Shown here in pieces: positions 5,859 to 11,552 of a stretch of 11,552 nt of DNA. Location of the stretch: positions 1 through 11,552 of the forward strand of contig RFFQ01000111.1 of NCBI GenBank assembly GCA_003697105.1. The letters are read 5' to 3'. The notes below the pieces were generated by a model that was not told the DNA's origin, made no database searches, and saw only the letters and a list, made by a program, of their open reading frames with translations. This stretch comes from Gemmatimonadota bacterium (lineage in GTDB: Bacteria; 4572-55; J002). The position numbers and the translations under genes were made by a program. The number at the start of each line of letters is the position of its first letter. Within the stretch, counting starts at the first letter, position 1.

Positions 5859-7786
5859 GACTCCGAAATTGCTACCCACTGATCGATTAAATCTTCAAGT
5901 TGTGCGGTCAGGGCTTCAAACTGCTGCCCCAAATCTGCTCCCTCTTTTGCCCGTCCTTCGGCAAATGCCCGGTCGATTTCGCGGCTAAGCCGCTCTTTTT
6001 CGTGTTCCAGATCGACGATCTGCTGTTCCAGTTTTTCAATTGCCCATTTGTTCACCCGCTTGGGTTTCTTGGCAGGTTTGTGCGATTTGCGGGGTGTCCC
6101 GTTTGTCGGGGATGCTTTCTTGTTTTTCATTCGTTCTTGTGTTGCTAGGGCGGCGCGTTCTTCCGCCTCGGCTTTATCCTGCCAATATTCCGTAAAACTG
6201 CCCTCGTACACGCGGATGTTTGGTGGCTCAATGATAATCAACTTGTCGATCAGTTTATCGAGGAAATAGCGGTCGTGTGAGATGACGAAAATGGTACCGG
6301 TGAATTCTTCCAGTGCCTCTTCAATCTGCTCTTGCGATTTGATGTCAAGGTGGTTGGTTGGCTCGTCCAATAACAGAAAATTCGGGTTTTGCAACAGGAT
6401 TTTTGCCAGTTGCACCCGTGCTTTTTCCCCTCCGCTCAGGGTTTCAATCGGGCGGTTTAAGTCGTCGCGAGTAAACAAAAAGCGGTAAAGCATTTCACTT
6501 GCTGTGCCGATGGTCATCTCCGGGATGTCCAGTAATTCCTTGAGGATGGTGTTTTGGGGTTGGATTGTCTCGTGCATTTGTGAGTAATAACCAATGCGCA
6601 TACTATTGCCGATACGGAGGGTTGGGTTTTCCCAGGATCCCTCGCGGATAATGTCCTTAAACAGGGTGGTTTTACCCGTCCCGTTTGCACCGAGGAGTGC
6701 CACATTTTCCCCCGATTGAATCCGGAAACTGATCCGGTCAAAGAGGAGTCGCTCGCCTACCTTTCGGGTATAGTGGGAGACATCCAGTGCAATTTTACCA
6801 GTGCGATCCTTGTTACCAAAGCGCAATTTGATGTGCCGGGAGTTAAAATCCGGGCGTTCGATTTTGTCCATCTTTTCAATGCGCTTTTCCATCGCTTTGG
6901 CGCGTTTAATTAGCTTGGGATTATCATACACCATGCCCCATGCCTTGAGCCGCCGGATGGAAAATTCCAACCGTTCGATCTTCTTCTGCTGGCGGTTATA
7001 AGCGGCTTCTTGCACCACCAATTTTTGCAATTTTTCGGCGCGGTAGGTGGAATAATTGCCGGCAAATTCATTGATTTTCAGATGCTCTAATTCCCAGACC
7101 TTATTAATTACCCGATCCAGTAAATACCGGTTGTGTGAAATGACGACCACGGCTACATCCGTCGTTTTGAGGTACTCTTCTAACCAGGCCATGGCCTTAA
7201 AATCCATGTGATTCGCAGGCTCATCCAGTAAGAGGATGTCGGGATTGGTCAATAAAATTTTAGCCAACCCGATGATATTTTGTTCACCACCGCTAAATGT
7301 GCCCACTTTACGCTGTTGCAAGGTCTCATCAAAACCTAATCCTTGTAACACGCGGTTGATTTCAATTTGGCGATGGTAGCCGTCAGCGGCTTCAAAACGG
7401 TGTTGCAACCGGCTGTACTGGTCGATTAATTCCTGCAATCGTGCTTCCGGTAGGTCTGGCAGGCTCATCTGATATTCTAACTCCCGCATCCGATCCGCAA
7501 GTTGATCGATTTCGGCAAAGGCGGTTTCCACCTCTTCTCGCACGGTCAGGTTCGGGTCGCATTCAAGTTCCTGCGTTAAATGCCCAATGCGGATGCCGGG
7601 TAAGGGGACTACCACACCTTCGGTCGGAGGTTCTGCCCCAGTGATAATTTTAAACAGCGTTGTTTTTCCGACCCCATTATCCCCAATCAGACCGATTTTA
7701 TCGCGGCGGTTGATCTGTAGGTTCAGGTTCTGGAAAAGATACCGGTTGGAAAATTCTTTAGAGAGATTATTGATCGAAAGTAACAT
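5855..7786 (-). CDS. ABC-F family ATP-binding protein (Uup/EttA-like, ribosome-associated)
   Basis: The 643-aa product has two ABC ATPase domains and no membrane segments, the ABC-F architecture. Domain 1: Walker A GDNGVGKT (35-42), signature FSGGEQ (164-169), Walker B LLLDEPANHMD (185-195), ISHNR (216-220). The highly charged linker (about 245-320) corresponds to the P-site tRNA-interaction arm. Domain 2: GANGTGKT (366-373), LSGGEK (450-455), LLLDEPTNHLD (471-481), ISHDR (502-506). A Lys/Pro-rich segment (about 553-580) leads to a C-terminal coiled coil (583-640), as in Uup-type members. ABC-F proteins act on the ribosome in translation or, for Uup, on ribosomes and DNA; they are not transporters. 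DEPANHMD in domain 1 departs slightly from the usual DEPTNHLD. The ATG at 7786 has only a weak upstream ribosome site. It is the first gene of the minus-strand block, and its stop overlaps the MlaD start. Confidence 0.95.
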   Translation of the reverse strand: MLLSINNLSKEFSNRYLFQNLNLQINRRDKIGLIGDNGVGKTTLFKIITGAEPPTEGVVVPLPGIRIGHLTQELECDPNLTVREEVETAFAEIDQLADRMRELEYQMSLPDLPEARLQELIDQYSRLQHRFEAADGYHRQIEINRVLQGLGFDETLQQRKVGTFSGGEQNIIGLAKILLTNPDILLLDEPANHMDFKAMAWLEEYLKTTDVAVVVISHNRYLLDRVINKVWELEHLKINEFAGNYSTYRAEKLQKLVVQEAAYNRQQKKIERLEFSIRRLKAWGMVYDNPKLIKRAKAMEKRIEKMDKIERPDFNSRHIKLRFGNKDRTGKIALDVSHYTRKVGERLLFDRISFRIQSGENVALLGANGTGKTTLFKDIIREGSWENPTLRIGNSMRIGYYSQMHETIQPQNTILKELLDIPEMTIGTASEMLYRFLFTRDDLNRPIETLSGGEKARVQLAKILLQNPNFLLLDEPTNHLDIKSQEQIEEALEEFTGTIFVISHDRYFLDKLIDKLIIIEPPNIRVYEGSFTEYWQDKAEAEERAALATQERMKNKKASPTNGTPRKSHKPAKKPKRVNKWAIEKLEQQIVDLEHEKERLSREIDRAFAEGRAKEGADLGQQFEALTAQLEDLIDQWVAISES

Positions 7787-7904
7787 GATCTTGAATGGTA
7801 TGGTCTGGATTCAGGATTGACTTTTGCAGTAACCTATTTTATCTACTAGCCAATCTAACAATTTCATCTTCAAAATAAAAGAGTTAATCACGTGGTACCA
7901 GACG
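7787..7904. promoter_or_regulatory. Divergent intergenic region between the ABC-F operon and the CHAD gene
   Basis: This 118-bp region must hold the start signals for the eight-gene minus-strand block and for the CHAD gene. On the plus strand TTGACT (7817-7822) is followed after 17 nt by TATCTA (7840-7845), a good -35 with a mediocre -10. On the minus strand TAAAAT (plus positions 7836-7841) could serve as a -10, but no -35 of good match stands at 16-18 nt; the nearest, TTGTTA (7856-7861), is only 14 nt away. The two candidates overlap, so the two directions could compete. CTGGATTC occurs at 7805-7812. Neither flanking gene has a strong ribosome site. Confidence 0.4.
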
Positions 7905-8933
7905 ATGGCAAAAGCGTGGGATGTGCCCGGACTTAGTCCCGATAAACCGTTAAAATTATGCGCGCGTGACATCATTTTGACCCGCTTTCGGGAGATGTTT
8001 TCCTATAAAGTGGGGGTGATCGCCAATGATGATATTGAGTTCGTTCACGATTTTCGGGTATCTGCGCGCCGTTTGCGGACGGTCATTAATGTTTTTAAGG
8101 CATGTTTCCCCGAAAAAGAAGACCGGATGTATTTTAAGGCGATCAAAAAAATAGCCCGTTGCTTTGGTCAGGCACGGGATTTGGACGTCATGATCGCGTT
8201 TTTGAAAGGGTACAGGAAGTCGTTACCCAAATCCAAGCGGGAGAGCTTGGGACCGCTTATCTCCCATAAGCAACACCAGCGCCAACACCAGCAACACCGC
8301 ATCCTCGCACTTTTTGATCAACTGGAACACGACCGATTTGAAGAACGGTTCATCGCCCATTTTGAGCAGATCGATCTGCCGTATGCCGTAGATTACCCTG
8401 CCGGGTTAACGTTTCGATCCCAAGCGGAACCCATTTTAACCGGAGCGCTGGCACAGTTGGTCGCTTATGATGCCCGTATTGCCAATCCCCATTATGTTGA
8501 TGATCTGCATCAAATGCGTATTGCTGCCAAGCGTTTGCGCTATATGATGGAGGTTTTTCAGGTTTGTTACCCTACCGATGCGTACCGGAACGTACTCCAC
8601 CAAATCAAAACCATTCAAGAACTGCTCGGTATTATCCATGACTGTGATGTCATGATGGCGTTTCTTCAAGATTACCTCCGGCAGGTTGAGACAAAGCGGT
8701 ATGAATGGGTCATCGCTTTTCAGAAAATACCGCTCGTTGAATGGTCTGAAAATGCCCTCGCGGACCATCTGCAAACCCTTCCCCAACCCTCTGATTTTTC
8801 AGGAATTTTCTCCCTTTTGCTAGACCAACACCAGCGCCGTTTTATCACTTATCAGGAATTTTTTGCGTTTTGGCACTCCCTCAAAAACGCCCAGTTTGAA
8901 CAACGGCTAGCAGAGCTGTTTCGTACCACCTAG
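7905..8933 (+). CDS. CHAD-domain protein (tandem-half, putative polyphosphate-binding)
   Basis: The 342-aa product is a helical CHAD (conserved histidine alpha-helical domain) protein with two related halves. The first carries HDFRVSARRLRT (H48, R51, R55, R56, R58) and ARDLDVMIAFL (90-100). The second carries HQMRIAAKRLRYMME (H202, R205, K209, R210, R212) and HDCDVMMAFL (245-254). These His/Arg/Lys helices form the basic pore that in characterised CHAD proteins binds inorganic polyphosphate. No CYTH triphosphatase domain is fused, and no polyphosphate kinase or phosphatase gene is nearby. A Gln/His-rich stretch HKQHQRQHQQHR (121-132) lies after the first half, and a shorter DQHQRR (307-312) occupies the equivalent place in the second. 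The ATG at 7905 is the first available; its ribosome site is poor. The stop lies inside the CTAG shared with the convergent DUF502 gene. Confidence 0.9.
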   Translation: MAKAWDVPGLSPDKPLKLCARDIILTRFREMFSYKVGVIANDDIEFVHDFRVSARRLRTVINVFKACFPEKEDRMYFKAIKKIARCFGQARDLDVMIAFLKGYRKSLPKSKRESLGPLISHKQHQRQHQQHRILALFDQLEHDRFEERFIAHFEQIDLPYAVDYPAGLTFRSQAEPILTGALAQLVAYDARIANPHYVDDLHQMRIAAKRLRYMMEVFQVCYPTDAYRNVLHQIKTIQELLGIIHDCDVMMAFLQDYLRQVETKRYEWVIAFQKIPLVEWSENALADHLQTLPQPSDFSGIFSLLLDQHQRRFITYQEFFAFWHSLKNAQFEQRLAELFRTT

Positions 8934-9679
8934 ATGGTCTCCTGAATCTGATCCTCCTCGGTGGGCGGGGGTGTTTCTCCGATATTTTCTGGTAGTTTTT
9001 GGTTGGCTTGGTTTGGCTTATAGTCCGGCATCACAATCCCCCCGGAAATAACAACCTTCATCGCATCCTCCACCGACATTTCTAGCGGAATTAAGTCCGT
9101 TTGCGGCACTAAAATCAGGAAACCGGACGTTGGATTTGGTGTGGTGGGGACAAAGACATTGGTGAGCCGGTCTTCCGTTTTCGCTTGTAATTCTCCACTA
9201 CTTTCTTTAGTGACAAAGCCGATGACGTAAAGTCCCCGCCGGGGGTATTCAAACAGGACGGCTCCCCGAAATTCATTTTGCCGCCCAGAGGCCAGTGCCG
9301 AGATGAGTTGCTGAGTACCGCTATAAATAATTCCGGCAAATGGAATCCGGCGAATAAGGGCATCTTGCCAAGAGAGGATTCGTCGCCCGACGATGTTGGA
9401 GGTAAATACTCCCCATACAAAAATCAATAGGATGGTTGCTAAGATACCTAACCCGGGGATAGTGACCCCAAAGCGAGCATAGATGTATGGGCCCAAAAAG
9501 CCGTCAAAGAATTTTAGGACGACCGTAAATGTCCAAATCGTCAAAAAGAGGGGGAGAAGGGTCGCGACACCGGTTAAAAAGCGTACCCGGACATAATTCC
9601 AGATTTTTTGTTTAACATTTTCGCGGCTTAATTTTGACCACTTCACTTGGAAGTGTAACCAACGGCTTTTGAGGCTCAT
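8930..9679 (-). CDS. DUF502-family membrane protein
   Basis: From the ATG at 9679 the product is 249 aa. It shows the DUF502 layout: a basic N-terminus, a first membrane helix (VRFLTGVATLLPLFLTIW), a second (PGLGILATILLIFVWGVF), then the conserved RRIPFAGIIYSGTQQLISAL region and a soluble beta domain with GAVLFEYPRRGLYVIGFVT and VFVPTTPNPTSGFLILVP. The family lies in the cytoplasmic membrane; its function is poorly defined. The tail from about residue 216 is Pro/Glu/Gln-rich. The frame stays open upstream to a TTG at 9760, which would add 27 residues unlike the family start (276 aa total); neither start has a clear Shine-Dalgarno, and I prefer the ATG. The stop (TAG) is the reverse complement of the CHAD stop in one CTAG, leaving no room for a terminator between the convergent genes. 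Confidence 0.88.
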   Translation of the reverse strand: MSLKSRWLHFQVKWSKLSRENVKQKIWNYVRVRFLTGVATLLPLFLTIWTFTVVLKFFDGFLGPYIYARFGVTIPGLGILATILLIFVWGVFTSNIVGRRILSWQDALIRRIPFAGIIYSGTQQLISALASGRQNEFRGAVLFEYPRRGLYVIGFVTKESSGELQAKTEDRLTNVFVPTTPNPTSGFLILVPQTDLIPLEMSVEDAMKVVISGGIVMPDYKPNQANQKLPENIGETPPPTEEDQIQETI

Positions 9680-9731
9680 AGGGGGTCTCACGTTTTTGTG
9701 ATACGTTCTACGGTTAACCAAATTGAGGGGT

Positions 9732-9760
9732 AACGTAATGTTCCCATGTAGTTTCGTCAA
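9732..9760 (-). promoter_or_regulatory. Weak candidate promoter for the DUF502 gene
   Basis: On the minus strand TTGACG (9760-9755) is followed after 17 nt by TACGTT (9737-9732). The -35 matches the sigma70 consensus at five of six bases, the -10 at only three. It would start transcription near 9725, leaving about 45 nt before the ATG at 9679. If real, the TTG at 9760 is promoter and not a start codon. Confidence 0.25.
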
Positions 9761-9769
9761 GCATTTTTA

Positions 9770-9827
9770 GCTGGATTCGCTCTTCATAATTAAATTTACA
9801 TAATTTATTTTTTATATTGAATCCAGC
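9770..9827. repeat. Perfect 9-bp inverted repeat flanking a 40-bp AT-rich loop
   Basis: GCTGGATTC (9770-9778) and GAATCCAGC (9819-9827) are exact reverse complements separated by 40 bp that are almost entirely A/T. The element lies just upstream of the DUF502 gene and about 120 bp before the promoter of the secreted-protein gene. It could be a pair of operator half-sites, a long-loop hairpin or chance; the same 8-mer CTGGATTC occurs in the other divergent region at 7805-7812. Confidence 0.5.
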
Positions 9828-9948
9828 ACAAATCACTTAATAATTTGATGAAATCAAGATTGTAAGAGGGGACTTGGCACCGGTTAAAATCCGTCGCGAG
9901 CGGTTTGAAAATCAGGGTATCCGGCAATACGCTATTTCATGATAACTC

Positions 9949-9977
9949 TTGACAAACCCACCAAATTTTGTCATAAT
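9949..9977 (+). promoter_or_regulatory. Strong sigma70-type promoter of the secreted-protein gene
   Basis: TTGACA (9949-9954) is a perfect -35 box. After exactly 17 nt comes CATAAT (9972-9977), five of six matches to the -10 consensus. Transcription would start near 9984, giving a leader of about 139 nt before the ATG at 10123. This is the clearest promoter in the window and indicates constitutive or strong expression of the downstream gene. Confidence 0.7.
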
Positions 9978-10052
9978 GGCTACCAGTTTTAACCCAACAG
10001 AAAGGTAGGTGATGCTCTCCTAAAGTCCATTATTTTTAGTACGTTAACTCGC

Positions 10053-10079
10053 TACTGCAGAATTATTGCAGTGCTTTTT
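10053..10079 (+). terminator. Terminator-like hairpin with T-run inside the leader (possible attenuator)
   Basis: ACTGCAG (10054-10060) pairs with TTGCAGT (10066-10072) around the loop AATTA: six Watson-Crick pairs plus a G-T pair, and an outer T-G pair (10053/10073) extends it. A C and five T (10074-10079) follow at once. The shape is that of a weak intrinsic terminator, placed about 44 nt before the start codon and downstream of the promoter. It could cause partial termination or simply stabilise the leader. The stem is short, so termination efficiency would be modest. Confidence 0.35.
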
Positions 10080-10110
10080 ATTCCGCATCCTTTCTTTTTT
10101 CACTTTTTGT

Positions 10111-10117
10111 CGGGAGG
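10111..10117 (+). promoter_or_regulatory. Shine-Dalgarno site of the secreted-protein gene
   Basis: The CGGGAGG segment ends five bases before the ATG at 10123. Its GGGAGG can pair with the 16S rRNA tail and fixes the start, which is followed at once by a signal peptide. A UCUCCU at 10016-10021 in the same leader could pair with it (four Watson-Crick and two wobble pairs). Confidence 0.8.
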
Positions 10118-10122
10118 TTTCG

Positions 10123-11552
10123 ATGAAACAGGTTTTATCTCTTTTTTTCTGTCTGGCATTGATTTTAGGCGTCGCCTATATGCCGGAGGCGCACGCTGCT
10201 CGGGCTGTTATGTTGTATAAAGTTGACCGTGAGGGTAACATTGTGGATGCACAAGTTGGTGGGGAATGGGTCAATGTGACCTCACAAAAAGGCAATCTGC
10301 GGACACCTGCACCAGCGGATACCCAGTTAATTGAAGCCGATGTAAATTACTTTGGAACCGCGCATAGTAATTTTACAACCCCATTTGCTCCGCAGATTGA
10401 TCGCAGTCCGGCGATGACTCTCGGTGGGGCGGTATATGAGGATATTTTAATGATTTATGAAGCGGAGGGGCTAGGTGACGGTGGAAATACCGCTGGCGAT
10501 TTGCATTATGGTTATTATTCTGGGGATTTTACCTTCTGGGATGCCCAATCCTTGATCTCCGGACAGGACCCCATGCCAACGGGGATTCGCCGGAAATCAA
10601 TGATGTTTGATGATAATGGGGTTGCCCATATTGTTTATGGCTACACAACAGTGCCGGGTGGTAGTGACCGTGCCAGTTTGAGCCTGATGTATGTCACATT
10701 TGATGTCGCATTTGGGCTGATCACCTATGAGGGGAATATTAACCCTGCTAATGAGCGCGGTTTATCCTATCCCATCGTTCGGGTGAACAGCGCCGGTGAT
10801 GTCGTCGTCGCAAATATGGATTACGATGTTGATGGCGATTATTACTTCTCCTACAAGCCCGCCGGTTCTACTGACTGGGTATGGGAAGGTTTAGCAGTGA
10901 GTGACCCCAATGGTACGTTTGGTTGGGGTGTGGTCAATACGGCGGTTGACCCCGTTACTAATGATGTCTATATGCTGTGGCCCTCCGATATCAACGGTGA
11001 CTTGTGTGCGGATATTGCTATTAAAAAATGGGATTATGCCGCTGAAGAGTGGGACCCGGCTGCCTTGGACGAAGGCTACACCTTGGCATTGGGGAATAGT
11101 GGTGTTATGATTGCCGATCAAGAAGGTGGTGGTGAGTATATTGCCAATTATGATTTCCTCTGCTTCCCGGATGCCATTGTGGATGAGTCCGGGATTATCC
11201 ACTGTATCGTACAAGGAAACCCGCACGATTGGGGCCCAAATGATGACCAACCCGCTACACTAACAGCGTGGGGCATGATGGGAACCTCTGGTGCACTTTA
11301 TTACACCCACACCGTGAATCCGCGTGACCCCAGCGAGTGGACGGAACCGATCCGGCTGCTCGACCCGGAAAACACCGGTCCGGATGGTTTCTGGGAAAAG
11401 AATATTGCCGCTATGGGCGGTTTGGCGATGGATGAAACTGGAACAATGTACGCGGTCATCGCTCAACCGGATAGTATGCACCACACCGAGCCCAATTCTG
11501 CCCAATTTACCTACCCCATGCACATCAAGATGCTTCACAAATATGTGGGTAC
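10123..11552 (+). CDS. Secreted protein of unknown function with beta-propeller-like repeats (3' end outside the window)
   Basis: The frame stays open from the ATG at 10123 to the window end, giving the first 476 residues. The start is a classical Sec signal peptide: MKQ, a hydrophobic core (LSLFFCLALILGVAYM), then a signal peptidase I site AHA|A after residue 25, so the mature protein is exported. The body is rich in Asp, Gly, Tyr and Trp with few Lys. It contains recurring motifs of the form D-x-x-G-hydrophobic: DDNGVAHIVYG (163-173), NSAGDVVVANMD (222-233), DPVTNDVYMLW (276-286), DESGIIHCIVQG (354-365), DETGTMYAVIAQ (437-448). Such spacing suggests sialidase-like propeller blades, with PSEWTEPIRL (403-412) resembling the strand after an Asp-box-like turn. 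I do not recognise a named family. A C-terminal sorting domain, if any, lies beyond the window. A strong promoter and leader precede it. Confidence 0.85.
   Translation, partial: MKQVLSLFFCLALILGVAYMPEAHAARAVMLYKVDREGNIVDAQVGGEWVNVTSQKGNLRTPAPADTQLIEADVNYFGTAHSNFTTPFAPQIDRSPAMTLGGAVYEDILMIYEAEGLGDGGNTAGDLHYGYYSGDFTFWDAQSLISGQDPMPTGIRRKSMMFDDNGVAHIVYGYTTVPGGSDRASLSLMYVTFDVAFGLITYEGNINPANERGLSYPIVRVNSAGDVVVANMDYDVDGDYYFSYKPAGSTDWVWEGLAVSDPNGTFGWGVVNTAVDPVTNDVYMLWPSDINGDLCADIAIKKWDYAAEEWDPAALDEGYTLALGNSGVMIADQEGGGEYIANYDFLCFPDAIVDESGIIHCIVQGNPHDWGPNDDQPATLTAWGMMGTSGALYYTHTVNPRDPSEWTEPIRLLDPENTGPDGFWEKNIAAMGGLAMDETGTMYAVIAQPDSMHHTEPNSAQFTYPMHIKMLHKYVG

Larger units (their letters stand above)
9761..10122. 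other. AT-rich intergenic region upstream of the secreted-protein gene
   Basis: This 362-bp stretch has no convincing coding frame. From left to right it holds an inverted repeat around an AT-rich loop (9770-9827), an imperfect direct repeat CGGTTAAAATC / CGGTTTGAAAATC (9881-9891 and 9901-9913, 20 bp apart start to start), a strong sigma70-like promoter (9949-9977), and a transcribed leader of about 139 nt with a short hairpin, a pyrimidine-rich tract (about 10088-10110) and a good Shine-Dalgarno. I see no tRNA or recognised riboswitch in it. Confidence 0.6.

Noticed and set aside
5855-7786. Reading this gene as the MlaF ATPase of a Mla transporter because it adjoins MlaD
   Set aside because: It has two ABC domains, the charged ABC-F linker and a C-terminal coiled coil; MlaF is a single-domain protein of about 270 aa.
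9881-9913. Imperfect direct repeat CGGTTAAAATC / CGGTTTGAAAATC as the start of a CRISPR array or iteron
   Set aside because: Only two diverged units exist with a short spacer, and there are no cas or replication genes.
9875-9915. A T-loop-like segment (GGTTAAAATCC), considered as a tRNA or attachment-site remnant
   Set aside because: The flanking bases give only three pairs, there is no acceptor stem or anticodon arm, and no integrase gene is nearby.
10012-10023. Tiny leader frame ATG CTC TCC TAA preceded by AGGTAGG
   Set aside because: Three codons are too few to support as a gene; no amino-acid run suggests a leader-peptide attenuator.
10891-11250. A 119-codon open frame on the minus strand
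   Set aside because: It lies entirely antisense to the secreted-protein gene, which has a signal peptide, ribosome site and promoter; the antisense product looks like no known protein and has no ribosome site.

Overview
The window looks like chromosomal DNA of a Gram-negative (two-membrane) bacterium of moderate GC. It encodes an MCE/MlaD-type lipid-transport protein, a PqiC-like outer-membrane lipoprotein and a secreted protein with an AHA|A signal peptide. The secreted protein's style (Asp/Gly-rich, propeller-like motifs) recalls FCB-group or candidate-phylum genomes, but nothing here fixes the taxon. There are no rRNAs, tRNAs, insertion sequences or CRISPR arrays.

Layout. (1) Positions 7786 down to 37 hold eight minus-strand genes packed like one long operon. 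In transcription order they are: ABC-F ATPase, MlaD-family MCE protein, ABC-transport auxiliary lipoprotein, prohibitin-like SPFH protein, DUF493 protein, AAA/ABC-type ATPase, small TOPRIM-like protein, THUMP-domain RNA methyltransferase. Four of the seven junctions are stop/start overlaps (three ATGA, one TAATG), two are gaps of 11-18 nt, and the largest gap is 60 nt. (2) A 118-bp divergent region separates this block from a plus-strand CHAD gene (7905-8933). (3) The CHAD gene converges on a minus-strand DUF502 membrane-protein gene; both stop codons lie in one CTAG. (4) About 440 bp of AT-rich regulatory DNA follows, with an inverted repeat, a near-consensus sigma70-type promoter and a structured leader. 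(5) A secreted protein begins at 10123 and runs off the window end.

How the parts fit. The MlaD, lipoprotein and SPFH genes suggest envelope lipid handling. The permease (MlaE) and ATPase (MlaF) partners are absent, and the gene in front is a soluble translation-type ABC-F protein. The most interesting element is the ATPase + TOPRIM pair (1176-2938). It is organised like the two-protein OLD/PARIS-type anti-phage systems (SMC/OLD-like ATPase plus separate TOPRIM nuclease), yet it sits inside an apparently housekeeping operon and is translationally coupled to an RNA methyltransferase. Whether it acts in defence, repair or RNA metabolism cannot be decided from the sequence alone.
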